A DNA stretch of 64,000 nucleotides, from contig NZ_CP116383.1 of NCBI RefSeq assembly GCF_028201475.1, positions 3,224,001 through 3,288,000 on the forward strand, in the 5' to 3' direction. The notes below the pieces were generated by a model. The model made no database searches. It was not told where the DNA came from and saw only the letters and a list, made by a program, of their open reading frames with translations. Shown here in pieces: positions 49,749 through 60,584 of this stretch. Origin of the DNA: Vibrio sp. SCSIO 43137. Its GTDB lineage: Bacteria; Pseudomonadota; Gammaproteobacteria; Enterobacterales; Vibrionaceae. Position 1 is the stretch's first letter. Each line of letters opens with the position of its first letter. The translations under genes and the position numbers were made by a program.

Positions 49749-50132
49749 CTAACTTCTGAAAAACAGGTGATAACCTACCCAAGCAGCTCCGATACTCAAA
49801 GTAACATTTAGCAACATATTTAAGCCCACCTTTATAAAAGCACCCTGTTGAAGTAACAGAACATTATCCATAGAGAAAGTAGAGAACGTCGTCAGTGCTC
49901 CTAAAAAGCCCAAGCCAACAATTTGACGCCAAGGCTCTGTTGCTAACAGTTCACTCTCAAAAGCAGAAATAAGCACGCCCATAATCAGCGAACCTACCAC
50001 ATTGACTGTTAGAGTACCGTAGGGGAACCCTCTCCCGAGCAATAAAACACATAACTCAGAAATCAAATAACGGGAGCAGGCACCAAACGCCCCACCTAAA
50101 GCAATAAAGCCAAGAATCGAAATTTGTCCCAT
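49749..50132 (-). CDS. crcB: Fluoride channel CrcB/Fluc
   Basis: The 127-residue protein has four membrane segments with the Fluc landmarks GGAFGACSRYLIS, GTLTVNVVGSLIMG and GFLGALTTFSTFS. It works as a dual-topology dimer exporting fluoride. I see no fluoride riboswitch before it. Confidence 0.92.
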   Translation of the reverse strand: MGQISILGFIALGGAFGACSRYLISELCVLLLGRGFPYGTLTVNVVGSLIMGVLISAFESELLATEPWRQIVGLGFLGALTTFSTFSMDNVLLLQQGAFIKVGLNMLLNVTLSIGAAWVGYHLFFRS

Positions 50133-50287
50133 ACTTACTCCAAAAGCTTAAAAAAAACAGTAATTTTTTGTGACTAACAACACCTGAAAGTATCAGATTT
50201 TAAAAATGTTACAGGAGTCACTTCTGTGACATAAAACAGAGCAATATTCTATATAAGAATAAAAAAAGCACACATTAAAACAAAACG

Positions 50288-51472
50288 CTATACGTTGTTT
50301 CCTGCAACAAAACCGCTACTCCAGCAAAACTGAAAATTGTAGCCACCAAGATGGCCTGCCACATCTAACACTTCGCCGATAAAAAATAGCCCTTTGATAT
50401 TTTTTACTTCCATAGTCTTAGAGGAAATATGGTTGGTATCTACGCCACCTAATGTCACTTCTGCTGTTCTGTACCCTTCCGTGGCATTTGGTACTACTTT
50501 CCATTGTTGAAGGCCTGTAGCAATATCATCCAGCTCGCGTGGGTTGAACTGCTTAAGGGGCTTATCCTGAAGTAACTGCAACTTAATAAGTGCCTCAATT
50601 AAGCGTTTAGGTAACACCTTAGCAAGAGTATTCTTCAACGACTGATTAGGATGTTTTTGTAGCGAGTTAGCCAGCAGTCCTTCTATATCCGAGGCAGGTA
50701 CCAGGTTGATCGATATTTCCTCACCCGGTTTCCAGTAGGAAGAAGCCTGAAGAACCGCTGGCCCCGACAAACCTCTGTGGGTAAATAACAGCGCTTCGCT
50801 AAATGAAACGCCACTTTGTGTGGTGATCTCAGCGTCTACCGCGATACCGGAAAGCTCAGAAATAACGTCCTTATCAGACTTATGTAAAGTGAAAGGTACC
50901 AGCCCTGCACTTGTCGCAACAACGTTTAGGCCGAACTGCTCAGCAACCTTATAGCCAAAAGGTGAGGCACCCAGTTTAGGCATTGACACACCACCTGTTG
51001 CAATAACAAGTGACTCACTCTCAACCTGCACATTATCGAATGTAACTATATATCCATCCGCTCTCTTTTCTATGCAACTGATATCCACTCGGTATTCAAA
51101 CTCGACTGAGGGCAAGTTACACTCACTAAGCATCATATCGACAATCTGCTTAGCAGAATCAACACAGAACAACTGACCGTGATCCCGCTCCTCGAACTCA
51201 ATTCCGTACTTTGACACCAATGAAATAAAGTCCCAGTTTGTATACTGAGAAAGGGCTGATTTTACAAAGTGAGGGTTGCTACAAAGGTAGTTTGTGGCGG
51301 TTACATCATAGTTAGTGAAGTTGCATTTACCACCACCGGAAATAAGGATTTTCCTGCCGGGCTTCTTAGCGTGGTCAAGAACTAAGACTGAGCGGCCACG
51401 TTTGCCGGCTTGCTGCGCGCACATTAGACCTGCAGCACCTGCTCCAACAATAACCACATCGACCTTTTTCAT
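50288..51472 (-). CDS. HI0933-family FAD-dependent oxidoreductase (YhiN-like)
   Basis: The 394-residue flavoprotein starts with the dinucleotide-binding VVIVGAGAAGLMCA and has the family signature KPGRKILISGGGKCNFTN. The second FAD segment is ATGGVSMPKLG and the C-terminus has GEVLDVAGHLGGYNFQ. The physiological substrate of YhiN proteins is unknown. It is cytosolic. Confidence 0.87.
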   Translation of the reverse strand: MKKVDVVIVGAGAAGLMCAQQAGKRGRSVLVLDHAKKPGRKILISGGGKCNFTNYDVTATNYLCSNPHFVKSALSQYTNWDFISLVSKYGIEFEERDHGQLFCVDSAKQIVDMMLSECNLPSVEFEYRVDISCIEKRADGYIVTFDNVQVESESLVIATGGVSMPKLGASPFGYKVAEQFGLNVVATSAGLVPFTLHKSDKDVISELSGIAVDAEITTQSGVSFSEALLFTHRGLSGPAVLQASSYWKPGEEISINLVPASDIEGLLANSLQKHPNQSLKNTLAKVLPKRLIEALIKLQLLQDKPLKQFNPRELDDIATGLQQWKVVPNATEGYRTAEVTLGGVDTNHISSKTMEVKNIKGLFFIGEVLDVAGHLGGYNFQFCWSSGFVAGNNV

Positions 51473-51492
51473 TAAACTACCCTTCCAGCATA

Positions 51493-51521
51493 CAAAAAAG
51501 GATGCACGCGAGCGTACACCC
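51493..51521 (-). terminator. Terminator of uspB
   Basis: Leftward GGGTGTACGC pairs with GCGTGCATCC (two G-T pairs) around two bases and is followed by six T residues. Confidence 0.7.
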
Positions 51522-51577
51522 TTGATAAAGAGTAGCTATTTTAGCGGCTGTTCACTGACTTGCCAATCAAGCCTTAA

Positions 51578-51901
51578 CTAAACCAGAAACGAAGCAAGCA
51601 ATGTCACACCAATTAAAGCAATAAAGAGTATAAATAACTCTCTGACTTTGGCGCATTTACTGACAAACACTTGATCGTGATGATTGCTGTATTCTTTGTC
51701 TTTTATATAGTGGAAGAGTCGCACTTGCTTAACGACATTGCCGTGGGTGGTAAAAAAACCACCGCCATCAACTTGCTGGTAAAGCAACGGGTGTGCTTCA
51801 CGCATAACATAGATTAAAGAGCGTAATGCGGTGAGATAACGCGCCAGATTTACACTTACAATAATCATTAATGTGAATATAATTGTGTCTCCACTAATCA
51901 T
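51578..51901 (-). CDS. uspB: Universal stress protein B
   Basis: UspB (107 residues) is a membrane protein with one segment at each end. The family core [16 protein letters not shown]...KQVRL is intact. In E. coli it is made in stationary phase under sigma-S and affects ethanol tolerance. It lies near uspA, as in enterics, here with ftnA between. Confidence 0.9.
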   Translation of the reverse strand: MISGDTIIFTLMIIVSVNLARYLTALRSLIYVMREAHPLLYQQVDGGGFFTTHGNVVKQVRLFHYIKDKEYSNHHDQVFVSKCAKVRELFILFIALIGVTLLASFLV

Positions 51902-51979
51902 CTTCTCCTCCCTACACCTTCGCAGATACCGGAAGAAGAAGAAGTCAGTGTCTAGCTCCTTTAAGACTGAGTATCCTGC

Positions 51980-52507
51980 TTACTCAGCTCCGGCATCCAT
52001 AATTGAAGATGAACCTTCCTGTGCCATTGTGGCTAGATCCTTATCGATAAAGAATAGTGCCTTACCGTCTTCTCCAACCAGTTCCAGCTTGTCTAAAATC
52101 CCTTTAAACAATTTCTCTTCCTCGTGCTGTTCAGCAACGTACCACTGTAAGAAATTGAACGTTGAGTAGTCTTGTGCGGTAAATGCAACATGGGCAAGCT
52201 TGTTGATCTTCTCCGTGATCATCTGCTCATGTTCATAGGTTTCGCGAAATACTTCACCTAAACTGGCAAACTCAAACTTAGGTGCTTCGATTGCCCCCAG
52301 TATTGGCATGGCACCAGTTTCACTAACGTAGGTGAACAGGCGCTGCATATGCTCCATCTCTTCGGTAGCATGTGCCCGCAAGAACTGCGCTGCACCGTCA
52401 AAACCATTGTCTTCACACCAAGCACTCATTTGTAAGTATAGATTGGATGAGAAAAATTCTAGGTTAATTTGCTCATTTAATTGATCGATCATCGCTTGAG
52501 ATAGCAT
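51980..52507 (-). CDS. ftnA: Non-heme ferritin
   Basis: FtnA (175 residues) is a four-helix-bundle ferritin that stores iron in 24-mers. The ferroxidase ligands appear as Glu17 (QINLEFFSS), Glu50 and His53 (EEMEHMQRL), and Glu94 (YEHEQMIT). [11 protein letters not shown] carries the C-helix residues. It sits between uspB and uspA, suggesting stress-related expression. Confidence 0.93.
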   Translation of the reverse strand: MLSQAMIDQLNEQINLEFFSSNLYLQMSAWCEDNGFDGAAQFLRAHATEEMEHMQRLFTYVSETGAMPILGAIEAPKFEFASLGEVFRETYEHEQMITEKINKLAHVAFTAQDYSTFNFLQWYVAEQHEEEKLFKGILDKLELVGEDGKALFFIDKDLATMAQEGSSSIMDAGAE

Positions 52508-52729
52508 GGAAGCTCCTTTTTTACTGGGATTTTGTCAGTTCTGAAACTTTAGTCTTATAAACAAAATCGCACTCATCTCTGTTTTAGCCGTAGCAAACTA
52601 TAACACGCTCAGCGACAACTGGCAGACTTCTAATTATCAAAACAGACAAGGTAATGAGATCGAAACTACAAAAAAATTAACCGTTAGGTGCTAATCTTTT
52701 CTATAAGGGTTCTGAATGGAGATAGGCTT

Positions 52730-53161
52730 ATGAGTTACAAACATATTTTAGTTGCCATTGATCTTACTGATGAGAGCAAAACACTAATCGAAAAAGCGGT
52801 TGCACTGGCGAAGCCTTTAAATGCCCAAGTGTCATTTATTCACATAGATGTAAATTATGCAGAGATCTACACAGGTTTGATCGATATAAACCTTGCTGAA
52901 ACACAAAACCACGCTATGGAAGCTTCACTTGAACAGCTGAAGAGTTTTGCGGAACATGCGGATTATCCGGTAAAACATACTTTAGTCGGAAGTGGTGATT
53001 TAGGCTATGAGTTAAAAGATGCCATTAAAGCAAAAGAGGTCGATCTTGTCATATGCGGTCATCATCAGGATTTCTGGAGTATGATTCTCTCTTCAACCAA
53101 ACAGCTACTCAACAGCGTACCTATTGATATGCTGGTTATCCCTTTACATGATGACGATTAA
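52730..53161 (+). CDS. uspA: Universal stress protein A
   Basis: UspA (143 residues) starts MSYKHILVAIDL as in the family. It lacks the full ATP-binding G-x2-G-x9-G-S/T motif, typical of the non-nucleotide-binding UspA group. I use ATG 52730, preceded by GGAG, rather than an upstream in-frame ATG. It diverges from ftnA/uspB. Confidence 0.92.
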   Translation: MSYKHILVAIDLTDESKTLIEKAVALAKPLNAQVSFIHIDVNYAEIYTGLIDINLAETQNHAMEASLEQLKSFAEHADYPVKHTLVGSGDLGYELKDAIKAKEVDLVICGHHQDFWSMILSSTKQLLNSVPIDMLVIPLHDDD

Positions 53162-53182
53162 ATATTAGCGAACAGGGCTTTC

Positions 53183-53207
53183 AGGAGGCTTTATAAAGCC
53201 TCCTTTT
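53183..53207 (+). terminator. Terminator after uspA
   Basis: AGGAGGCTTTA and TAAAGCCTCCT form a palindromic stem followed by TTT. It lies about 20 bases past the uspA stop. Confidence 0.75.
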
Positions 53208-53212
53208 GTGAT

Positions 53213-53668
53213 TTAATGGAGTTGTACTTGGGTTTCAGCTTCTGATGCCTGAGAGAGAGTCTGAGAAGCGATATTTGCAAACTGTTTTTCTATGCTCTTC
53301 TGTTTATTCAACAGCTTTTTCTGCTTCTTTAGGATCCTGGCCAGCTTTTTCTGATACCTTTTCTGCTTCTTCAGGGCCTTCTTGGCCTTTTTAACTGAGA
53401 CTTTAAAGCTCTTATGTTCTTGATCAGCTAGGTCAACGTTACTCTCTGTCACCGTTTCCGCCAACAAGCCGCAGCCGGCTTTTTCTTTATCACTTTTGCT
53501 CTGGCATATGGCAGGAGGAATAGCAGAGGGCTTGCAAAGTGTCCCCATATCAGCGGAAGACCGGGCGCAGGAGCGGCAAACATACTTAGACTCAGTCACT
53601 AAACTATGTATAGTTCCAAGGCTATCAGCGATGTCACGACGGTTATATTTACACAATCTCTTTGCCAT
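53213..53668 (-). CDS. Lys-rich coiled-coil protein with cysteine cluster, unknown
   Basis: The 151-residue protein has an N-terminal part with CRSC and two further cysteines (TLCKPSAIPPAIC) that could bind zinc, then a strongly basic helix (about residues 95-130) with repeated KKQKRYQKK-like patterns. I use ATG 53668, which has GGAG upstream. The basic helix suggests nucleic-acid or envelope contact, but I do not recognise a family. Confidence 0.6.
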   Translation of the reverse strand: MAKRLCKYNRRDIADSLGTIHSLVTESKYVCRSCARSSADMGTLCKPSAIPPAICQSKSDKEKAGCGLLAETVTESNVDLADQEHKSFKVSVKKAKKALKKQKRYQKKLARILKKQKKLLNKQKSIEKQFANIASQTLSQASEAETQVQLH

Positions 53669-53771
53669 ACTACTTACTCCGGCGAAATACATTTATCGCA
53701 ACTGCGAATGATTACCAGTTAGATATACTTGGTTGAGTAAGGTATTTCAAGCAGATTTTTCCGCGAAAAAG

Positions 53772-54551
53772 CTAAGTCATTGAACTCTTCACATATACAT
53801 CAAAGCGATTTTTCTTGGTCTCTATTACCATGCTCGGTTTTGCGCCTGCCAGATAGTCTGCATAATCGGGCCTTTTCACCACAACACGTTTTGAGGCGAG
53901 TTTGTAGGCGGGCTCAAACAGGCTATCGGCGTCTGGATCCGCTCCTACCAGAGTTTGAAAAACCCGCATCTCTTTCTTAATTTGCGCTTTCTTTTTTACT
54001 TCAGGATGTGGGTACATAGGATCCAGATAGACGATGTCGGGTTTACTGTAACCAGCTTTCTCATATAACTGTTCAAGTGCCTCATGACTGGTCGCGTGCA
54101 GCAGCGACATTCGTTCTCTTACCCAGCCACCTATTTCACCATCCTGTTTCGCTCTCTCCAGGCCATCTTCCAGTAAAGCAGCAACAACCGGGTTTCTCTC
54201 TACCATCTGTACCTTACAGCCGAGGGAAGCCAATACAAAAGCATCCCTTCCAAGGCCGGCAGTAGCATCAAGAACATTTGGTGTCACCCCTTTATTTAAT
54301 CCGGCAGCTTTTGCGATGGATTGCCCTTTCCCGCCGCCAAACTTTCTCCGGTGACCGACCGCACCACCAACAAAATCAACATAAATGGCCCCAAGTTTGG
54401 GTTCATCCAACTTGCGCAGCTCAAGACGTTGTTCTGTCAGCACAAGAGCGAATAGGGCGTCATCGTCATGCTCCAGTTGCCACTTAGAGGCGATTTGAGA
54501 CAGTTTTTCATGGTTTGCTTGCTGTTCACAAAGCAGTTTTAAGCGCAACAT
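53772..54551 (-). CDS. rsmJ: 16S rRNA m2G1516 methyltransferase RsmJ
   Basis: RsmJ (259 residues) is a Rossmann-fold methyltransferase. The conserved [20 protein letters not shown] leads into the SAM motif [17 protein letters not shown], and the catalytic motif is VYLDPMYPH. It methylates G1516 of 16S rRNA. Its ATG overlaps the stop of the upstream GGDEF-EAL gene (TAATG). Confidence 0.93.
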   Translation of the reverse strand: MLRLKLLCEQQANHEKLSQIASKWQLEHDDDALFALVLTEQRLELRKLDEPKLGAIYVDFVGGAVGHRRKFGGGKGQSIAKAAGLNKGVTPNVLDATAGLGRDAFVLASLGCKVQMVERNPVVAALLEDGLERAKQDGEIGGWVRERMSLLHATSHEALEQLYEKAGYSKPDIVYLDPMYPHPEVKKKAQIKKEMRVFQTLVGADPDADSLFEPAYKLASKRVVVKRPDYADYLAGAKPSMVIETKKNRFDVYVKSSMT

Positions 54552-57500
54552 TACTCTCCGGGTGATACATTGGTACTTGCTGAAAGCAGCTCATTAACAA
54601 GCTCGTTCAGTGGTTTGGGCTTACTTATAACATATCCCTGAGCATAGTCGACGCCTAACTCAACTAAATGATCTATGATTCTGCTGTTCTCAACAAACTC
54701 TGCCACTGTCCTCTTACCCATCTGTTTTGCCAGATCGTTAATAGAACGCACCATAATCAAATCTGTTTCGTTAACGTCCATATCCCGGACAAACAGGCCG
54801 TCAATCTTAACAATATCAACCGGAAGTTTTTTCAGGTAACCAAAAGAGGATAAACCTGAACCAAAGTCATCCAGCGCAATAAGGCATCCCAGTTGTTTGA
54901 TCTTACTGAACAGCTCAATAGCCTGATCCATATTACCCATCGCCGCAGTTTCGGTTATCTCAATACAGATCTTCTGATTTGGAACCGGGCTGTGTTGTAT
55001 AGACTCAAGCAGAAAATCGACAAAGGCCCGGTTCCCCATAGACTGACCGGAAAGATTTATTGAACAGAGGGCGAGATCTTCATAGCTATCAAGGTTAGAC
55101 TCCAGCCATGACAGTGTTTTTGTCACAACGGCTTTATCGATCAAGTGAGCGACATTGTATTTTTCAGAGGCAGGCATAAAAATAGCCGGCGAAATAAACT
55201 CGCCTTCGCTGTTTCTGATACGTACCAGAATCTCAAAGTACATCTTGTTTGCTGCCTGTTCGGCAAATAAATCCAGTATTTGTTGGGCAAACAACTCAAG
55301 CCTGTCATTGGCCAGAGCTTCATGTACCAGATTAACACTTTCCATCTCCAGCTGACGCTGACGTAGTTCCTCATCATCCCTGTGATAGAGGTGATAGCGG
55401 TTACGCCCTTCATCCTTAGCGGCGTGACAGGCGGCATCAGCCTGTGCATGAACCATCTGTGGCGACTCAGCAGTATGGTCAATAAGCCGGATACCGATAG
55501 AACATGAAATATTAATAGAGATATTATCCCAGCTAAACGCCTGCTCACTTAGGGCAGTGATAATCTGGCGGCTTATTTTAATCGCATCAGCCTGAGTACA
55601 GTCACGTAAAAGAACGGCAAACTCATCTCCTCCCATACGGGACAGTACCGAGTTATACGGCAGTACAGTTTCCACCACCATGGCGGCAAACTTAATAGCG
55701 GCATCACCCGCTTCATGCCCCGCTGTATCATTAAGCACTTTAAGTTGATCAAGGTCTAGATAAAACATGGCGTGAGTGCGTAAGTTATCACTTACTTCGC
55801 CAATAGACTTTTCTAACTCTAACTCGAAGTGATTGCGGTTAAAGGTTTCCGTAAGCAAATCATAGCGGGCCTGATACTCAAGCTTCTCATTTAGCTTGTG
55901 GATCTCAGTAATATCTTCACCCACCACCAGCAACTGACCAGTAGCATCAAGACGACGAATATTCTCCCGTATCCATAAAAAACTATTGTCGCTGCGCCGG
56001 TAGCGCACTTCTCTTTGCCAGATACCATAAGAGGTGTGGGCGTTTCCGGAAATAATATGACTGACGGGCGCAGACTCTCCATCGGCATAAAACTGAGTAA
56101 GCTTGTGACCGAGAAGTTCGATCTCCTGAAAACCCAATAGCTCTGTCGCAAAGGTATTAATTGCCTGAATACGGTTATTGCCGTCAAGGGTCAGCATCAT
56201 TACCGGTTGCTGCTCATAATACGCCCGCATGGATGATTCCCGCTCAATAAGCTTCTGCTCAGCGAGCTTGCCTTGAGTAATATCATTGGCCTCCATCAGG
56301 TATTGAGTTTCCTGCCCTGACTCTTCCGGAAGTGAACTGATCACCACATCCAGCATCAGGTTCCCGCTTTTCTGGCAAATAACTTCCGATTCAAATCGTT
56401 TGGTCTCGGGGGTGTTTCTTCCCTCAAAGTAATGCCGAAATGCGACGGCTCCACTGTTTTCCCAACCTTTAAAGAACCAGATAGGCTTCTCTATATCCAG
56501 CCCCTGCTCAAACAGCAGTTCGTGCAACTTGATATTACTTGAAGTGACCCTGCCGAAGCTGTCAAGAATAGCAATGTACTGATGGCTTTGATCAAGTACC
56601 GATTCGAACAGTACCTGATTACGCCTCGCTTTCTCTTCACTTAGCCGCAAACGCCTGATGTAGTAGAGCAAGGTAAATATCACTGCCACCATAATCAAAA
56701 AAGAGATGATGACGATCCTTGCTTCCCTGCTTAGCTTCTCAGGCATATTAATCATTGTATTTGCAGTATCAGTACTCAAACCCCAGCGCTTCAGTGCCTG
56801 ATAATCAAGAATCGCCTCAGGAGTGGCATAACGAACTTCTGGTAGTGCTTGCTGAGGGTTTTGTATCACATCGCTCAGCAACTCACCTGTGGAGCGCCCC
56901 TGAGCATAGCTGGTCTGGATAACACCACCGACGGCACCCTCACCAATCAAGCCATCATGAAGCACATATACAGGTGCTGACGAGATTTCATCGATGCGCT
57001 TCCAGATATCAGTATCAACAAAACCGTCTGCATTTTGCGGGAAAAAGTTCCAGTAAAGAACAGCACTATCTGGCTGCAGGCTGGATAGTATATTTTCTAA
57101 CTGACTAACATCAGCCGGAACCAGCTGTACTATCAAAGATGCCTTATCCGGATTCTGCTTTTTAAACTGCTCAACAGAAGCGCGAATACCGGCACCGGTA
57201 AGGGTATGACCGCTAACCACATAGAGTTTTGAAAGTTTGGGTTGCAGTGCTTCTATCAATTCGAGGTTTGCGCCTATCTCTACCCGCGAAATAATCCCGG
57301 TGGCATCAAGGTAGCTATGCAGCATAGGGGTATAGCCGTTGATACCGCTGAAGATAACCGGAGTATCTTGTATATACTCCGCCAGCCGGTTAACCAGATT
57401 AAGAGCCTGATTGTCGTTGACAACTATCGCGCGGTATTTCTCTGTCTGAAACTTTGTCTTGTAGAGCTGGAACAGCTGCTCTGTGTACTGATTTGAATAG

Positions 57501-57691
57501 TGTCTTCGGGTATCCAGGTAAACCACTCTATAGGTAATACTGTTTTCGTTCAGTGCATCACTAAGGCCGGACTGGTGTTGATCGGTCCAGAAATAGCCCT
57601 GATGATAGGACTGAATCACCAGCACATCACGCTGTTCGGCGTACAGATTCAGGCTCAGTAACGAGCAAAACAAACATATCAGAAAGCGCAC
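54551..57691 (-). CDS. Membrane sensor with periplasmic ABC-binding-like, PAS, GGDEF and EAL domains
   Basis: The 1,046-residue protein has a signal peptide, a periplasmic ABC substrate-binding-like domain (about 20-300), one membrane segment (325-345), two PAS domains (about 365-475 and 485-600), a GGDEF domain (GGDEF at 687-691, no I-site seen) and an EAL domain (785-1035). The EAL residues look complete: Glu820 in FEILVR, Asn879, Glu911, Asp941/942, Lys962 and Gln1017, so phosphodiesterase activity is likely. It probably senses a small ligand in the periplasm and adjusts c-di-GMP. Confidence 0.9.
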   Translation of the reverse strand: MRFLICLFCSLLSLNLYAEQRDVLVIQSYHQGYFWTDQHQSGLSDALNENSITYRVVYLDTRRHYSNQYTEQLFQLYKTKFQTEKYRAIVVNDNQALNLVNRLAEYIQDTPVIFSGINGYTPMLHSYLDATGIISRVEIGANLELIEALQPKLSKLYVVSGHTLTGAGIRASVEQFKKQNPDKASLIVQLVPADVSQLENILSSLQPDSAVLYWNFFPQNADGFVDTDIWKRIDEISSAPVYVLHDGLIGEGAVGGVIQTSYAQGRSTGELLSDVIQNPQQALPEVRYATPEAILDYQALKRWGLSTDTANTMINMPEKLSREARIVIISFLIMVAVIFTLLYYIRRLRLSEEKARRNQVLFESVLDQSHQYIAILDSFGRVTSSNIKLHELLFEQGLDIEKPIWFFKGWENSGAVAFRHYFEGRNTPETKRFESEVICQKSGNLMLDVVISSLPEESGQETQYLMEANDITQGKLAEQKLIERESSMRAYYEQQPVMMLTLDGNNRIQAINTFATELLGFQEIELLGHKLTQFYADGESAPVSHIISGNAHTSYGIWQREVRYRRSDNSFLWIRENIRRLDATGQLLVVGEDITEIHKLNEKLEYQARYDLLTETFNRNHFELELEKSIGEVSDNLRTHAMFYLDLDQLKVLNDTAGHEAGDAAIKFAAMVVETVLPYNSVLSRMGGDEFAVLLRDCTQADAIKISRQIITALSEQAFSWDNISINISCSIGIRLIDHTAESPQMVHAQADAACHAAKDEGRNRYHLYHRDDEELRQRQLEMESVNLVHEALANDRLELFAQQILDLFAEQAANKMYFEILVRIRNSEGEFISPAIFMPASEKYNVAHLIDKAVVTKTLSWLESNLDSYEDLALCSINLSGQSMGNRAFVDFLLESIQHSPVPNQKICIEITETAAMGNMDQAIELFSKIKQLGCLIALDDFGSGLSSFGYLKKLPVDIVKIDGLFVRDMDVNETDLIMVRSINDLAKQMGKRTVAEFVENSRIIDHLVELGVDYAQGYVISKPKPLNELVNELLSASTNVSPGE

Positions 57692-57877
57692 AATAATTTA
57701 TGAATCCTCTTTAACAGTGACCGACACGAAGAACAGCACAAAAATGCGGCTTGATTACAAGGGTTTACCTGATTGAATTATAGGGTAAATTCCCTAGTGA
57801 TGGTTTAAGTATAGTAACACTGTTAATGATAAAATATACTGTGCCATAAAATCGCCTTATCACTCTCTGGAATACTT

Positions 57878-58339
57878 ATGCAGCCAAACGCAAGATTAGA
57901 CAGCCTCGACCGGGATATTCTGAAAACTCTTCTGGCAGACGCACGTCGCCCATATGCAGAAATGGCAAAATTATTTGATGTAAGCCCTGCGACCATCCAT
58001 GTCCGTATCGAAAAGATGAAAGCATCTGGCATCATTGAAGGAACTGAGGTTATTGTTAACCCGAAAAAGCTGGGTTACGACGTTTGCTGCTTTATTGGTA
58101 TCAATCTGACCACCGCGAGGGATTATCACTCTGCCCTTGAAAAAATTGAAGCTCTGGATGAAGTGGTAGAGGCCTATTACACAACCGGCGCTTACAATAT
58201 TTTTGTAAAACTGATGTGTAAGTCAATTGAAGAACTACAATTTGTTCTGATTGACAAGCTTCAGGCCATCGATGAGGTTCAGTCTACAGAAACCCTTATC
58301 TCACTGCAGAACCCGATTAACCGTAACGTTAGTCCTTAG
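57878..58339 (+). CDS. asnC: Asparagine-responsive regulator AsnC
   Basis: The 153-residue protein is an Lrp/AsnC-family regulator with an N-terminal helix-turn-helix (LDSLDRDILKTLLADARRPYAEMAK...SPATIHVRIEKMK) and a C-terminal RAM ligand domain. Length and sequence are closest to E. coli AsnC, which activates asnA with asparagine as signal. asnA is not in this window. Confidence 0.87.
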   Translation: MQPNARLDSLDRDILKTLLADARRPYAEMAKLFDVSPATIHVRIEKMKASGIIEGTEVIVNPKKLGYDVCCFIGINLTTARDYHSALEKIEALDEVVEAYYTTGAYNIFVKLMCKSIEELQFVLIDKLQAIDEVQSTETLISLQNPINRNVSP

Positions 58340-58360
58340 CAGCAGATCATCTGATACTAA

Positions 58361-58387
58361 AAAGGCTGGATACCTGATCCAGCCTTT
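58361..58387. terminator. Bidirectional terminator asnC/prlC
   Basis: AAAGGCTGGAT (58361-58371) pairs with ATCCAGCCTTT (58377-58387), flanked by A- and T-runs. Confidence 0.85.
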
Positions 58388-58408
58388 GTTCTATCGGCTT
58401 AACTCAAC

Positions 58409-60451
58409 TCAGGCAGCAATACCTGAGTGCCTTAACAGTGCATCAATCTTAGGCTCTCTTCCCCTGAAACGCTTAAACAGCTCCATAGGTTCTTCACTTC
58501 CGCCTTTTTCCAGAATCGCATTCAGGAAGCGCTTACCTGTATCCTGATTGAAGATGCCTTCCTCTTCAAAACAGGAAAATGCATCAGCTGAAAGCACTTC
58601 AGCCCAAAGGTAGCTGTAATAGCCTGCGCTATAGCCACCAGCAAAAATATGACTGAATGAGTGAGAGAAACGGCTCCACTCTAAGCTAGGTAAAACCGCT
58701 ACTTTGCTCTTAACTTCAGCCAAAGTCTCAAGTACCCGGGCACCTACCTCAGGATCGTACTCCGTATGCATGGTGAAATCGAACAAACCAAATTCCAGTT
58801 GGCGGAGAATAAACATCGCTGACTGGAAGTTTTTCGCATCCAGCATCTTCTCCAGCATTTCAGAAGGAAGCGGTTCGCCGGTTTCATAGTGCCCTGAGAT
58901 AAAGGCAAGGGCTTCTTCTTCCCAGCACCAGTTTTCCAGAAACTGACTTGGCAGCTCTACTGCATCCCACGGAACACCATTGATGCCAGACACAGAAGAT
59001 ACATCTATCTGGGTCAGCATATGGTGAACACCATGACCAAACTCGTGGAACAGAGTAACAACCTCATCGTGGGTAAACAGCGCAGGTTTATCCCCGACCG
59101 GCTTATTAAAGTTGCAGGTCAGATAGGCAACTGGTGTTTGCAGCTCTCCATCTTCAGTAACCCGGCGAACACGGCATTCATCCATCCATGCTCCGCCACG
59201 TTTATGCTCACGGGCATAGAGGTCAAGATAGAAGCTGCCACGCAGGGTTTTCTTCTCATCAAAAATATCAAAGAAACGGACAGAGTCATGCCAGCTATCT
59301 ACGCCCTGTTTCTCTTTCACTGTCATCTTAAATACACGGTTAAGAACCTCAAACAGGCCAGAAATAACGCGCTCTTCGGGGAAATACGGTCTTAGCTCTT
59401 CATCTGAGATATTAAACAAGTGTTGCTTCTGCTTTTCACTGTAATAAGGAATATCCCACAGGTTCAGGGAGTCAACACCAAACTGCTCACTGGCAAATGC
59501 CGTCAGCTCTTCGACTTCCCGCTCTCCCTGAGGTTTGGCCTTATCAGCAAGGTCATTCAGAAAACCAAGAACTTGTTCCGGGGTTTCTGCCATCTTGGTT
59601 GCCAGAGACTTTTCCGAGTAGGAAGAGAAACCAAGTAAACGGGCAATTTCATAACGCAGCTTCAGTTGCTCCGCCATAATTTCACTGTTATCCCATTTGC
59701 CCGCATTTGGGCCACGATCTGAAGCACGGGTAACATAAGCCTCATACATCTCTTTACGCAGCTCCTGATTGTCACAATAAGTGATAACCGGCAGGTAGGA
59801 AGGGACATCAAGGGTAAGCAGCCAGCCGTCCAGCTCCTTCGCTTTAGCTGCTGCTTCAGCCGCAGCCAATGCCGATTCAGGCATACCTTTCAGCAGTTCT
59901 TTATCTGTAATATGCTTATTCCAGCCCATGGTGGCATCCAGTACATTGTTTGAGAACTGAGATCCCAGCTCAGACATGCGCTTACTGATTTCACCATAGC
60001 GGTGCTGCTCATCAGCCGGCAGGCCAATACCAGACAACTCAAAGTCACGCAGGGCATCATTGATGGTTTTCTGCTGTGGCTGAGAGAGCTGTTTAAACTC
60101 ATCTCCGGCTTTAATTGCTTTATAAGCCTCATATAAGCCTCTGTGCTGGCCAACCCAGGTTCCGTACTCAGACAACAGAGGCAGGCAGCTTTCATAAGCC
60201 TCTCTCAGTTCGGTACTGTTTACTACTGAGTTCATATGGCTTACCGGTGACCAGATGCGGCTTAGCCTGTCATCCACCTCTGCCAGAGGCGCACAGATGG
60301 AGTCCCAGCTAGGTGTTTTGTTGCCCTCTAGTACCTGCTCTACCTTAATACGACAATTTGCAATAGCCTGCTCTACAGCAGGTTTAACATGATCTGGTTT
60401 AATCTGAGAAAACGGGGGCAGATCAGCAAAATTAGTAAGTGGGTTGGACAT
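58409..60451 (-). CDS. prlC: Oligopeptidase A
   Basis: PrlC/OpdA is 680 residues from ATG 60451, the E. coli length. It is an M3 metallopeptidase with the zinc motif HEFGH (in LFHEFGHGVHHM). It degrades cleaved signal peptides and other cytosolic peptides. The start is chosen because AAGGA lies seven bases upstream and the family begins MSNPLL-like; a longer frame adds six residues. Confidence 0.94.
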   Translation of the reverse strand: MSNPLTNFADLPPFSQIKPDHVKPAVEQAIANCRIKVEQVLEGNKTPSWDSICAPLAEVDDRLSRIWSPVSHMNSVVNSTELREAYESCLPLLSEYGTWVGQHRGLYEAYKAIKAGDEFKQLSQPQQKTINDALRDFELSGIGLPADEQHRYGEISKRMSELGSQFSNNVLDATMGWNKHITDKELLKGMPESALAAAEAAAKAKELDGWLLTLDVPSYLPVITYCDNQELRKEMYEAYVTRASDRGPNAGKWDNSEIMAEQLKLRYEIARLLGFSSYSEKSLATKMAETPEQVLGFLNDLADKAKPQGEREVEELTAFASEQFGVDSLNLWDIPYYSEKQKQHLFNISDEELRPYFPEERVISGLFEVLNRVFKMTVKEKQGVDSWHDSVRFFDIFDEKKTLRGSFYLDLYAREHKRGGAWMDECRVRRVTEDGELQTPVAYLTCNFNKPVGDKPALFTHDEVVTLFHEFGHGVHHMLTQIDVSSVSGINGVPWDAVELPSQFLENWCWEEEALAFISGHYETGEPLPSEMLEKMLDAKNFQSAMFILRQLEFGLFDFTMHTEYDPEVGARVLETLAEVKSKVAVLPSLEWSRFSHSFSHIFAGGYSAGYYSYLWAEVLSADAFSCFEEEGIFNQDTGKRFLNAILEKGGSEEPMELFKRFRGREPKIDALLRHSGIAA

Positions 60452-60584
60452 AGAACATTCCTTTTTCAAATCTTTATATCTAAATGTAGGCTGCTTATAG
60501 ATTTTTCAATAGTAGCGTATACTTCAGGGTATTGATTTTTCATCATCTATCACACTCTAGTTCAGAGTGTTTCGAGAGTCTATT

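Noticed and set aside
50133..50287. Fluoride riboswitch upstream of crcB
   Set aside because: I could not draw the conserved pseudoknot elements in the leader; only a short GTCAC/GTGAC hairpin is present.
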